DNA from: Serinus canaria
Lineage: Eukaryota; Chordata; Aves; Passeriformes; Fringillidae
NCBI RefSeq assembly: GCF_022539315.1
Contig: NC_066329.1
Coordinates: 6,547,072 to 6,611,071 of the forward strand
DNA length: 64,000 nt
Direction of reading: 5' to 3'
Shown: positions 1 to 13,000 of the stretch, one piece after another
How positions within the stretch are numbered: position 1 is the stretch's first letter
Layout: every line of letters begins with the position of its first letter
Notes under the pieces: generated by a model
Told to the model about the DNA's origin: nothing
Databases searched by the model: none
The model's input: only the letters and a program-made list of their open reading frames with translations
Translations under genes and position numbers: made by a program

Positions 1-3000
1 TAGCTAGGAAATTGCAAGAATAATTCCCAAACCAGTTACCAAAGGGCCTACATGAGACCTATTAAGGACATGAAAGGTTGGTTATTTCTATTAGCAAAAG
101 GAAGAAGGAGATGGTAAGAAGAAACCTTTTTTCATTGAGACAATTTGATCACAGGAATAATTTCTGAAAGATACACTGGAAACCAGACTTCCAGAGGATA
201 GTAAATGGTCATTTTTTTATCAAGAACACAAACATTTTTATCTATGAGAAGGGTTCTTATTGAGTTAGGGCCAAGACCATTAGACAGGATGTACCATGTA
301 TGGATTGATGCTAGGAACACTGGTGCCTCAAACTTAACTGCTAATTGCCAGTGTTAGGAAAGACATCTTCCTTTCCATATGAACTATTCAGGTTTTTTAG
401 CTTCTCCTTTGATGGGAGATCCTAGTCTGCATCAGAAATAAAGTTAGAAAGCAAAAGCTTTCAATTAGAAAGTAAGTGGTCTAATTCATCCTGTCTAAAT
501 AAGTGCTGGCTTTGTAAGTATATTCAGATTCTGAGTCTTTTTCTTGCTGATGCATTGAGCATTAGTAACCTAAACGTAAATTATTTTTGTGTTTGTAAGT
601 CAGAAGGGAAAAGTCCAAATGCACTGAGGAGTCTTGAGTTTAAGACCATTCTCTCTTCCCTCAAAGCTATCTATCCCCTCTCACTTTGCTTCTCTGAGCA
701 AGTAAAATCAGAAGACAAAACCAAAATAAAATGAAGGAATAACAAAAAAATCATGGTGAAAACTCTTCAAAAAAGCATGACAACCATGCCAAGTCACTGG
801 ACTCTTATCTGCAGCTACTTTGAAAACATCAGAGTGATGGGAACAAGCCAGAAAATTGCATTCATGTGGAACAAGGGACGAGAAAGATCTGACAGCTCCC
901 CAAAACAAGGGGCAGGTTAGCCTGTGTTGTCCATCTCTTTCACACAGAGTCCCCACAAGTTCATGTGGAAAGTGTGAGACCCAGCAAATAATTTTCAGTC
1001 TTCAAGTAAAAGAGTTTACATATCAGCTTGTGGAAGAGGGTGCCAAAAACTACACTCTGGCTCTGGGATTTACATACATATCAAATAATTTATAACACAC
1101 TCCTGCACATTAATACATCCTGTGTATAAGTGAATGGGTGCCAGGAGAGCAGGTATCACATCTTCCAAGGTTCTTCTGATAGCCCTAAGAAGAATGGAAG
1201 GTATTTTGAGCACAACTTGAGTATCCAAATAAGATCAAGAGAGGATATTTAAGGTTAGAAGGGAGTGTGAGCCCACCTACGATACCAGATCAAGCTCAGG
1301 GTCATTGCAGCTCTGGGTCAGATCAGCCCAAATGAGTCTGTGTGAGAACCTGATCATTTGAGCATCCTTTGAGGGCCAGAAGTACACAAAAACAGTACAG
1401 GCACGTTGTGCTCCAGCTGCCCTGGCTTTGCCAGTCCAGGGGCTCTGAGCTGTGGGACAGACGCAGGCTGTCTAGACTGCACGTGCAGGATCACAGGCTC
1501 TGATCCGGGAGTTGGATGACAGCATTTCATAGAGGCAATATTATATTTTCTCTCTTGCTCAATGGCAGCAGCTCGATGTCGGGAGGGCCCTGGTGGGGAC
1601 AGCTGAATTCCTGCAGGAGAGCTGCTGAGCTGCTCTGGGGGATTTCCTGCACTGTGTGGGAGCTCAGCAGGCTGCCCAGAGCCCGGGATCCTGAACCGCA
1701 GCCCGTCAGTCAGCACACCGCCCCATGTGTGACTACAATGGTTTTCACCGCCCTCGCCCCTCTCCATCATGTGTTTATAATCACCACTATTATTCTAGAG
1801 TCAGCAGAAGCATCCTATGCAAATCAGGATGCCAAGGGTCAGCTAATGAATTGGTTACACCCTTTCCTCCCAAGAAAAACCAAGCCTTTGGAGTGATACT
1901 GACAATGCACCATAGGAAGTGCAAGTGCACTCAAGCCATAAAGAGCTGTCACTTTTTTTTTTTCATAGCTTTGTCCTAAGCAGGTGAGTTTTAGATAGAG
2001 GAGCATCCTGGGTTGCAGTGAAATAGTTTCAGGGAGTTTTCATTGGCCTCACACTTCTGCCCCATGAGTCTCACTCCAGTTATACAGGCTGGTCTTCTGC
2101 TGCTGCACACAGTGGCAGCACACCCTCTGTGTCACCTCACTTTGCCCATCTATAAACTTCAGTCACAGTAAAAACCCCTTCCACAGGGATAGGCAGGCCC
2201 TAAATGCAGCATAGGCAAATGTCACCCCAAGGGTAGCACAAGAGTGTTTGTGGTTCTACTGCTGGTGCAGATAGAGGAAGTTCCTGGGTGACATATTGAC
2301 TTACCAGAAAAGGTAGGAGACCCTGCTCAGGACACATTAAACACATGCTCCAGTTAATTTATATGACCTGGCACACCAAAAACTAATAAAACCAGTTTAT
2401 ACTTTCGCTTGCACATGATTAATGGCAAAGCTCTCCATCATATATCACAGACCATGCCCTAGCTACGACAAAAATATACAGATTATGGGAGAAATTAGGA
2501 GTTAACAAAACAGCTGTTAACTGAGCTAGAAATACTCTAGCACAGTCCCATTGTAAATCAGAAAATCACCCTGTGACAGATCTCTCTGGCTGTTTGTTGG
2601 GCAGTTCAGAGCAGGAAAAGCAGACAAGAGTAAGAGGGTTCCTCCTAGGTATCAGGCTGGTGCCTGCTCAATGCCAGATGCTGGTCGGACCCATGGTATC
2701 CATGATACCCATATTGCTGTCCTCAAAGAACTTGTGACCACAGCAGGGAAAGACAATGGCACTGAGCTGGTGAATGGCTCCCTGTATTCACTGGTTCTCC
2801 CCTGGTTAGCAGTTCAATGTGTTACTCTCAGAAGGCAATTCACTGGCAGTACTATTTCATGTATTTCCAAGGATGGAAAGCTTTCTTTGGGAAGGGACCT
2901 TCCCCTCTCAGCATAGGCAGGATGCAGAGTGCAAAAGTTAAATTTAAAATGTTGCTGTAAAGGTCACTCCAGACAGATGCAGGCTTCCAAGAGGGAAAGG

Positions 3001-5440
3001 GTCAGTGACCTGGAGTCACTCTGGATCAAAACAGCCAGACCTGCACAAATTCATTCTCCCAGCATTGGCCCAGCTGACACACGGTGCCCATCTCGCTGTG
3101 GACATTCAGCCTGTCTGATTATAAAAGCCTGTCTTCCTGCCCCTTCCCAAAAGGTTTATTTCCTGACCTAGGCAACATCACTGGGGCAGCAAGAAAAAAC
3201 ACCAGCAAACAGACACATCCTTTGCCTGATTCTCAGAGGGACAGAGGCAGACCTTGCCCAGCAGGATGTGGGGAGCCAGGGCACTGTGATTGGTTGCCTA
3301 CTGCCAGCTGAAACAAAACAAAAAAGATGCTTCACAATGATGAAAAATAAAAAAGAGAGTAATGAGGGTATTTATGTCATTTCCTGATAGGCCATCATAG
3401 AGCATGATAACAGGATGGGGTCCACTGTCAGTTCCTGGATGGTTCAGGCTATTTCCCATAACCCCAGTGACTAAATAGTGCCGTGAGGAGAGCCTGAAGC
3501 TGTGGTGCATCCTGCTTCCCCATGCTGACACCTGGTTTGCAGGAAATGAGGAACCATCCCAGGGGGATCAGATGTGCCCTGGGAACCACAAGCCTTTCAC
3601 TGGCTTTGAAAGAGTAAAAACATCCACTTTTGGGAGTATTTGCCCTTCAAAATGGTCTGGAGACCCTGGTTCCTACCCACTGTCAGAGCCTTGTCATGGT
3701 GCAGGGACACAGCACTGAGTTCAACCACAGCTCTGCCAAAGCCTGTCCCTTGCTTCCAGCAGTGACTCGGTACTGGTGCACCATCCATCCTTAGACAAAC
3801 CTGCCAATGTGCTCAACTGAGATTCCCCAAGTGCCTATAACAAGCCCTTCACCTGCTCCTGGCAGGCCTCAGCCTGCTTAGAGAGCTGTTGCTAAGCTGT
3901 CCTGGGTCCTGGTCACTGCCCGAGACATGGCAATTCTCAGCAGAGGAATTTTTTTAAAAACCAATTTCAGTTGAAGGTAGCAGACATTGGTAGCATTTTT
4001 GCAGGGACTTTATGGTTTCCAAAATTGGAATTTTTGTTAAGACATATGAACCAAAGTTTTAAAAGGTCTGAAGTTATAATCTGTTACTTTAATCATATGC
4101 TAATACTTTCCTTTAGTTTTGACATGGAAGTAGTTTTGTGGTATTAACTGAAGAGGAATTAGGTTCTATTTCAGTCACACAAAAATGATCTGCTTCAGAA
4201 ATGAGCACATAACTCTTTTGCTTCCAAATTACATAGTTCAATATATTCATAAAAGTTCACAACCAGCTATACAGCCTCTCACCAGTAGCAGAGGCCCTTA
4301 CTAGCAGCTTTGACATGTTTATAGCTGCAGAGATAGTAGCAAAAGAGTAAGAGAGTTGTTTTTTAAAGCTGGGGTTTTTATTCTCCTACATGCTGTTGTC
4401 CTGGGGGGCAGGTACTAGAGGACTAATGAGGTGGTGCTGGTTGTGCCATTAGTATTATTCAACACTGTAAGATTGATCTCTTATGAATTAGTACTTACAT
4501 CTGGATGGCACAAGGAATTGCTGACTGCAGGCCAAACTTCCCCACTTGTAGAGGAGTGACAGAAAGTGCCCTGGGCTGGGCTGCCCTGGGGACCCATCAC
4601 TTTCCCTGCCTGCAGCTCTGAGGCCATTTCTTTCCAAGTCTGTTTCAAACAGATGGGCAAGTCCTTCCAGCAGCCCAGAAGTATGTGGAAGGATGTGATG
4701 AGCACTTCATCCTAGAAGTGTATCAAACACAACATGATTGTCTCAGATGGGAATTATGACTCTTGTTGATGACGATGTAGGGAGAGATGAGTCCTTCCTC
4801 CCTAGCTTGTCCCTTACTTTTGGTGCACACAAAAACAGCTGGACCAAAGCAGCCTGGTTCTTGGTCAAAAATAGAAAAGAAATTTGAAAATTGTTTTTGG
4901 GAAGAGAAGAGAGAAAGAATAGAAGTCTGTTTTTTCCCCAAACTGAAGTCAGACTATCAGATTCAGATTTTTTTTTCTGTGCCATATGCTATGGACCAGC
5001 CACTGTGCAGAGAAGATGCTCCATTAGCCTGACCCCCACCAGCAACCCTCAGCTTTGCTCTATTGATGGTTCTGGCTCTGCAAAAGGATTTCCATCCCTT
5101 TGAGAGACAGACATTTTTTGCCTCATATGTGATGTAAAATCAGTTTCATAATACAACTAAAATCTATCATAATCTCTTCATGCTTGGTGCTTATTTCAGA
5201 GCCAGCTGCAGCTGTCACAGCCTAATACTCGCTGCTTAGGGTCCGTGTGTGCACAGCTGGCTCCAGCCTGAGCACCTGCCCTCGGCCCTCAGAAGCAAGC
5301 CAGGATCCCCCTGTTGGGTCTGGGCTCTGGTACTTGACTGCTGACTTTCTTTTGAAACCTCCCCATGAAAAACATGCCAAGGGGAGAGTGCCCTGTTCAG
5401 GGACAGCCTGGTTGGATTATTTGGGCTTAGAGAGCAAAGT
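1..5440. other. Gene-free 5' flank of TBX1, distal part
   Basis: No open frame here looks like a known protein and none shows the splice-bounded pattern of a vertebrate exon. All frames are short and random in composition. I saw no tRNA, snoRNA-like hairpin, SINE, CR1-type 3' repeat or LTR. Composition is moderate GC with few CpG, as expected of methylated intergenic DNA. In mammals TBX1 also has a long gene-free upstream interval before GP1BB and SEPTIN5, so a desert here fits the known neighbourhood. Neither GP1BB nor SEPTIN5 was recognised. Confidence 0.6.
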
Positions 5441-5449
5441 GTCAGGTTT

Positions 5450-5612
5450 GTGTTTAATGAATATCTCCATCAATCATCTCGGCTGCCCATGGAATAATTA
5501 CCTTGCAGAGCCACAGTGGCAGGTAAAGCCCTTGGCTCAGGACACAGAGCAGGCTTTATTAGGAGCCCTGCTGTTATACTCACTGATATTATAATTTGCC
5601 TTCAATTACAAT
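5450..5612. promoter_or_regulatory. Candidate distal enhancer with clustered homeodomain sites
   Basis: This short patch holds ATCAATCA (5469-5476, the complement of a PBX/HOX-type TGATTGAT), TAATTA (5495-5500) and CAATTA (5603-5608), with further AT-rich homeodomain-like words between them. It has no open frame. The density of such words is higher than in its surroundings. Enhancer function is an inference from motif content only, and no alignment was possible. Confidence 0.25.
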
Positions 5613-8600
5613 GCCTGGTGTTTTGCAATAGATGGCTGTTTATTCCTTTTTGGGGTTGTTTCAGCAGGTACCTTATACTGCTGTGGTATTGCAGGCCAGG
5701 GATGCTCACCCCAACCTTTGAGACACACAAACCAAATTTGGCAGAGATGTGTAAGCTGTCTCCCCAGATGCTGCCATATAGGGTAAAGTGCAAGCCAAAA
5801 GCACTTCATTTGGGTCCGGGCTCAGCTGCACTGATTTGGAGTTTTTTGTACTCCCATATTCACACAAGGCTAGAACTAGCTCAGAAAGACTCCCAAGAGC
5901 TGCAAGGGAGATGGTCAAGGCTAATTTTGTAAAGCTAGTGGTTAAACTATACCAAACTCCTTCCCTCTGTAAGCTTCAATGCCTGCAGTCATCTCAGCAA
6001 TGAATCTGGCCCCTTTCACCTCTGCCCTTGCTGGCCTTTATCCCTAAACATCAGTAGGATGAAATGCCCAAGCTATGGGCTTTAAAGGACTTTACAAGTT
6101 CAATTTACAAGCTCCATAAAATTACAAATTCTCCCTCCCCACTGCAGAAGTACCTTGTAAAACATGTCCTGTATTGTTTCAGTTTGACGGGTCAGGCTGC
6201 AAAAGCAAGGCAGCATCAAGTGGAGAGAGTGCATCTGGTACCGAGCAGAGTCCTTGGCTGGGAGAGGAGGAAACAAGAGCTGGACATGGTCAACTGCAAG
6301 TAAAAATAATTCCCTGCCTCTGCCTTGTGCTGTGGGAAAGCCCAAGGGTTCATCCCACCCTCTGCTTCTCCTCTCTTTTTGAGCAATTATTTGCAATGTG
6401 CATTTTGTTCAGGTTGCTTCAGGGTGTGACATCCATAAGCATCTCTGCCCGTGCTGATGTCCTAACCTAGCTCAAGCATCCAGGGCTGTACCTGGTACCA
6501 TGTGGGCTTGTTCTTTAGCTAAGCATCTGGCACTTGAAAAAACTGCAGTGACCCTCCACAGCAAATGCCTGGCACTAACCTGACACCAGGGCAGTAATCC
6601 ACAAAGCCTCTTGCCCCATCTCAGGTAGCTCCTGCTGCTGGTTGTATGCCAGAGGTCTGCAGAGGTCATATACTTCATTTTTCTGTTTCAGTTCAGGCTG
6701 CCTTCAATAGCATCAGAAAATGAGCAGAAGCCTCAGAAGCCACACACAAAAAACATTTTCATATCCTACACACACCTACACTCAGAATTATTTGGTGCTA
6801 GACTGAGCACAATGAGTCATAACTCACCTTTCACTGGAGCTGGAAAAAAATACTCTGGAATTGTTGCCAGTGTCAGTGTAATTTCTGATCATTTAATGCC
6901 AAGGGAAAGTGTTAGTTGAAGAAGAAAGCAAATAAGGTACTCCCAACATCAGCTGAAAGACTGCCAGTAAAGGATGGAAAGAAAAATTCTGGGTTCTGCT
7001 GATGGCCTGTGCCAATCCATCCCATCCAGAAAAACACTCAAGGACCTTTCAGGACAGCTGGGGTGTGCCAGCACACAGTACCAGTCAGTCAGGGCTGGCA
7101 GGGATAAGCACAGAGGCATTATGCCACCTGCAACAACGGCCCAAGTCAGACAGCTGAGGCATCTCCCGAGAGAAAAGCCTGAGGGAGCAAACACAGCCCC
7201 TGGGAAAAGCTGGGGTTCAATTTATTCCAGTGCACTGTGAGCGGTGTACGAATGGGAGCCTGTCGCTGGGCAGTTCTAAAGATGTCTCTTAAAATACACT
7301 TGTTCCCAGAAATGATGACAGGTAACACAATCTGAGAAGAAAAAGAGAGAGAAAAAGCTTTGCCAACACAGATGGCCAGCAGATGCCCCCCAGGCTTCTT
7401 GTGCCCAGTGCTGTGGCCCCTGTGGCTCTTCCTGAGGGTGACAAGCTCAGCTGTCCTAAATCCAAGGTCTTGCATCAGGCTACTGAGACTTGCAGAGCCC
7501 CCTTTTACACCAGCTGAGGTCTCCAGGGATCACTGTGGCAACAGCTTCCTGCAGCAGTACTGAACTCTCATAGGGGCCAGCCCATTTCAGGCTGTATAGG
7601 AAAGCAAAAACCTTCTAGAAACCTAGATACCCTATATGCAATAATGACAAGATTTTATCCTTCCCCTATTATGATGCAGGGTATTTATGGTTTTGGGTTT
7701 TTTTTTTTTTTGCAAGTTTTCTCTTTTCAGTACAAAACTCAGCTGGCTCAGAGCAGGGACTCCTGGAGGAAATGAGAACAGGGAAGGATTATCTTGTTTC
7801 CAAGGCTGGATACTGTGAGGGACTAGGGAGCATGGACAGTGGTGTCAGGGTTTAGGTTCAAGCCCAGCTGTATGCCACCCCACAGCCACCTTAGTGTTTT
7901 GTAGAGGTACCCCAGGTTTTCCAAAGTGCTCAACACTCAGCACACACTTGCCCTGCAGCTTCTTGGCTCCAGCAGTCCCTACCAGCTTCTGGCTCCTTCC
8001 TTTCCCAGAAAACCTCCTTCTCCTGGATTCTGGCTGACCACAGGCTCTGAGATAAATTTCATCCCAAGCAGAGGCAGCGTGTGCCTCCAGCAGGCAGGCA
8101 CTGTCAGGGCTGCATCCCACAGGGCTGCATTCCACAGTCCTGCTCCAGCCTGGTTGTGTGTGAGTAGGCATGGGTGGTTACTGGCCTTTTCAACTGACTT
8201 CTTAAATCTGCCATGGCACTGCCATTGTAGTGCAACAGTTTTTAGATGTTCAAGAGGACAGAGTTGATATATGATTCCCCTACTCACCCTTCTGCTAACT
8301 TTGGATGCAAACTGTTTACAAACAGCTGTTGTAACATCCCTGAGGTGCAAAAGAAAATACTCAGCTACAGAGAAAAAGATCTTAGCATGGACTATGTCCA
8401 GGAATTTTATGAACAGAGCCAGGAGCTTATTCAGATGTTTCCCTTCTAGGCTCTGCGTTAGCTGGGTCTGTGGAGATGAGAGAGTTTATCATTTGGAACA
8501 GCTGTGACTGGAGTGGGGCTGCAGGATGGCCCGGCAGGGAGGGCTACCCTGAGGGAGGGCAGCCATGGCCATCACAGCTCCAGCCTGGCTGCACAGACTG

Positions 8601-9880
8601 CCATGGCAGCAGCAACCACACTGTCCAGGTGAGTGCTCCTTGGCCAAGCCCCAGAGGCTGCAGAGGCACCTCTGCTCCCACCACCAAAGCCTGGGACAGG
8701 AGCAAGTGTGGCCCACTGTGCCCAGCGTGTCACCAGGAGTTCCGTGACCAGGTTTGCTGGCAGCAAAACTGGGCTGGCCCTACTGAGCTGCCATCCCTTG
8801 GCCATCAGCTGTGCTGCACAGACAGGGACTGTGCCTGCCCACACACTCCCCACACTGAGACTCTGGGGAAGCTTTTCCCTTCCTGAGGAGACTGGAGCAG
8901 TGCAAAGACAATGCAATCTGCTGCCATCAGCACCACCTCTGCCCAGCTGATCCCTTGCTGCCAGGGCTGGAGGGGCTGTTCACTGATCCTGCTCACAGCT
9001 GGTGACTGGATGCTGGTACCCACCCTGCTGCTTCCCTCTTGCCAGTGTATACAGCACACTCACTCCTCAGGCTGCCACACCAGAAGGGTGTCATTCCTGT
9101 TATATTTAAAATGTAAACCCTCTTGTTTTCTTGTCCCTTTATTGGATAAATTTTCCCCTCTCCTTGCCTCACTGCTTTCCCTTTCCATTAGCAGTATTGG
9201 CACGTGGAGCTGGTTTCTCTCCCTGGAGAAAACTGTTGCTCACCCACACAACAGGGGGAAAATTGCTTGTGAAAAAAAGACAATCAGATTGCTCAAGCTG
9301 AAGTTAATTTCTTTTAGAGTCCCCCCCATACTGGAAGCAGTTTCCTGCTCTTCTAATTGGTATTTCTGAAGGGGAGAGAAAGAGATCCCTGTTCCAGTGG
9401 TATTAAGCCCTTTAAAGATGCTTTAGCTAACAAAGCAAAGATTAGAGAACATGGATCAGATGTTTTTCCTATCAAAGCCTTTTCTTTCTTTCCTTTTTTT
9501 TCCCCTACTGTGGATGTTTTGAGTCTCCTCTGGGCCGGGCTTCATTAAGGCTGTTAACTTCGTAGTGCTGATGTCTCTTTGCCCAGCTCACAGTTTGGGT
9601 GGCCTGAACTAAAATCTCCCAAAGGGCTTATTACAGGTGGTAGGCAGACAGGGCTGGAGCCTGGGCCACACCACATATTCCTGAGAGAAATGTGTTTCCC
9701 TGACCAAAAAAGCACAATATTATATTCTTAAAACATTCCAGCCCCGTCTGGGTGTTCTCTGCATGCATTCCTGTACGTGGGATTATTATTGTAGAGAATT
9801 TATAAAGTCATTCATTTCTCTGGAAGTGTATGACATGGGTTTTGGTTGAATGGACCCAGTGCAAACTTAGAGCCATGTGG
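5613..9880. other. Intergenic DNA, no gene seen
   Basis: The frames are short and unrelated to families I recognise. The stretch includes a T-rich run near 7698-7712 and other short homopolymers. Local GC rises at about 8500-8900, where several overlapping open frames on both strands come from composition rather than coding. No RNA gene or mobile element is visible. Confidence 0.55.
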
Positions 9881-9889
9881 TGCTATAAA

Positions 9890-10085
9890 AACACAACAGT
9901 AAATAAATCAGCAGGGAGAATTTACACTTCAGCCTTCTGATTGTTTTTACATTCAGAGGCTCGGATTCAGAGCCAGAGTGTAAAATAAATACCTGTAGCA
10001 GTGAAAATGCAGCATCACACTGGCCTGCTAGCAATCACATCAGCATAGCCAAGATATGTGCAAACCAAGGGTGTTTACAGTGAGC
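9890..10085. promoter_or_regulatory. Candidate forkhead-bound enhancer upstream of TBX1
   Basis: Three full matches to the forkhead core RYAAAYA lie within about 180 bases: GTAAATA (9899-9905), ATAAATA (9985-9991) and TGTTTAC (10072-10078, reverse orientation). A weaker TTGTTTTTAC lies at 9941-9950. In mouse, Tbx1 is driven in pharyngeal tissue by upstream enhancers that need forkhead sites, so such a cluster about 22 kb upstream of the probable promoter is a reasonable candidate. Identity with the mouse element was not tested. The core is short enough that part of the cluster may be chance. Confidence 0.3.
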
Positions 10086-13000
10086 TTGTGGTGACCTTTT
10101 TTTCTTTGGCTGCTTCCTATTTTTCTTGGTGATACCTCAGATCTTTATTATGGTATTGTCGGCCCTAGTGCTCCTGTGGGTGAAGGTTGCGTCAGGCCTT
10201 CAGGGTTGATTTTTTTTTTCACAGGGGTTATTTTTATCACTGCTCTTTAGAGAAAAAAAAAAAGAAATAACTCCAGGCTGAAACGTGCCAGCTCCTGGGT
10301 GTTAGCAGGATGAAACCATGCTTTTCATCTATGGAAAACAGGAATGAAAGGAGCCCGGAGATGGACATCCGGGTTCTGTGCTTTCATGGTCCTGCTGTTT
10401 GCAGGAAGCTCAGTGGGAAGAGCCAAGACCTGGGAAGCAACCACGTGAGTTGAGGCCTCTCAAACCTGCCTTTGGTGGGAACCAAAAGGGGATCTCCTCA
10501 CCACACTGACAGGTGACCCTGCAATTAAGTGCTCCTCAGCTGGAGGAATTTCTATAGCACTTGTCCCTGCTTAATGTGAGAATGTCACTCAGCTGCAATT
10601 TCACCCATGAAGAGACAAAGGGTGAAATCATCTTTGATGACATCAAATTGTGTTCAGAAAACCAAAGCTATTCTGAGATGGGTGGTGGAACTTTCCTCTG
10701 CTGAAGTAGACCTTTTCTGGGCACAAAAATGGATCACAATCCTGTGGATCTGTAAAACAGCCCCTACATTAACCTTCTCCCTGGGAGTCCCTCTGCTTAG
10801 CCCAGGCTGCTCTGGTTGAGTTCTCCTCTGCTGACCATTGCACAAAAGCAGATTTTCGCTTTACTGCCAGAAAAGTGCTGGGGTTATTTACCACGTCAGA
10901 ACTGGGGCCTTTGCCAGTTCTGGTGGACCATTTCTCATCAGAAATTAAGATCTATCTTGCCACTGTTGTCTCCTCCAGGACTGATCTGTAAGAACACCTG
11001 ATTTTACCTGTCAGGCTGAAATCACTTCTTCCCACACAAAACAGATGTGAGGGCTGTGTGCCAGTGTGGAGGGGACTCTGGGTGACTTGTGGCAGAATCG
11101 GTGCTTTTGTAACCCTCTGGCTTCCTCTGTCCTACAGCAGGGGGCTCCGGGGCAGCCCCCTGGGGAACAGTGGCAGTGGCTCAGCTGAGCTTGCTTTCTC
11201 CAAGAACCCACTGTGCTTTTTGCACACTAGACAAAATACTGCTGCTGGTAAAGGCATCTGAGAGCAGAAGAGAATGTAGAATTTGGCTCAGTTAAAGGAA
11301 TATATTACTGGAATTTGCATTTTCCATATTTTCCTAATAAAACAAATCTCTGGTCTAATAAAAGGATGAGAATTCAGATAGGTGGCTCCATGTCCCTGGT
11401 AAAAAGAGGTGATTACACTTAGGCAGCCCTTGACTGCAATGCTAGGCTGAATGGGTAACCTGTTCAGGCATGTTAAGACCTTGACAACTCTATTTTGATG
11501 GCTGAGATCAAGTTTAAGTCTGCAATTCAAAAGTACACACAAAATCATAAACCCAAACTGTGTCTGCAAAAAAGCTTGTCCCCACCATCATGCTGATATT
11601 GTGGCTTTTAGTCTTTCTGAAGGTATAGAAACTCTGAAAACTGGAAGCACATCAATCTCAATGAATGCATTATACAAGCCAGATTCCTGTTATCTTTAAT
11701 AAGGGATTATTTTTGTTAGCCAGGCAGCAGAGTTATCGGATAGAAAAATGGAAGTATTTTCCTCTGGTGGGTCCCAGAACGCCACCCTTCAGGAACAGCT
11801 CCCCCCTCTTCCAAGCTCCATCCCCGAGATCGTCCTCCGCTGTGCATACACTTTTCATGGGTGAGGAAGATTTTGTTGAGTTTTTGGGTAATGGATCCTC
11901 TATGCTCACTTGCTCTCTGTTTGGATTGTGAAGGAGTCTTTCTAGCAAAGCAGTATTCAGTGGTGGTCTCCAGGAAAAGGCATTTCTTGCATTAAAAACA
12001 ATAAAAGGCCCAATGTTTTACAGACAGATGTCCATCAACAGCTGGCTCTGGAGTGGGAAGAGAACACCGGATCTTCTCCATCGTCACAGTGCTGGGGCTC
12101 TGCATATCCACTTGTTTATTTAACAAGCTACATTATTAAACTGGACCTTGGGTTGTGAGTGGAAGCTCAACCCCCTCAAAAGCCACACAGACGCTTTGAT
12201 CAGCTATAAAGACCTACTTGAGAGACTGTACACTTCTCCAGTGCTGCAGGGAAGGAAAAGGGCCAAGTCTGTATTTCACCAGCTTTTCCTTAGCTGGGCC
12301 ATTGGCTCAGATGTCGTTGGACTTGCTTTCATTTGCAGACTTAGCCATGTCAGAATCACTCTGTGGGGGCAGCGTGCTCTGAACAGCATGGGCACCCCGA
12401 CCGGTGTCACTGTCCCAAATCAAACACTGCAGGCAGTGCTTTGGGCAACAGCGGCCCCTTACTCAGCCTTGCAAATCCCACTTGCACTTGGCTTTGATCC
12501 TTTCTCTATCCCTCTGCTCTCTCACTGGCCAGGCACTGGTTCAAGCTGTACCAAAACCCAGAAAGGCTCTTGGGGCTCCCAGTGTGCAGACAAGCCCTGG
12601 GCAGCAGTGGCTCCTGCCATTGGGTACCTGGGCTTGGGCGGCTGTGTGCCATGGATACGTCAGTCCTGTTCACGCAGCAGCTGCCCCCTCGCTTTGTCAC
12701 AGCAGCTGTTTCCCAGGACATGGCAACAGTTCCAGCTAGGAAGGGAACATTTTATCCAGCTGAGACTGGCCAGCAGTTTAAATGGGGAAATGTAATTACC
12801 CACACTTCAGTTTGGCCTTCAAATGGAATCTGATGTCTCTGTGAGCACTCACTGTGCCTGTTGGAGGCAGTGCAGACACTTGAGATGAAGAGTCACATGT
12901 CCAATGATGCCCTGACAATACCAGGCAGAAGTAAAAACAAGACTTTCAGAAATACATTGAAAATCTGTCATTAGCCCACATTGTACCTATTCTCCTATCA

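Noticed and set aside
1660..1690. GCTGCCCAGAG-like sequence resembling part of a CR1 element
   Set aside because: Only about ten bases match what I remember of CR1. No further CR1 body and no ATTCTATGA-type 3' repeat follows.
8470..9369. Overlapping frames on both strands around 8.5-9.4 kb
   Set aside because: There is no similarity to any family I know and no splice-bounded exon pattern. The higher GC of the region explains them.
12148..12795. A 215-codon plus-strand frame in the desert
   Set aside because: It has no recognisable domain and random composition with many Ser/Leu/Trp/Cys. Frames of this length are expected by chance somewhere in 64 kb, and overlapping frames in other registers are nearly as open.
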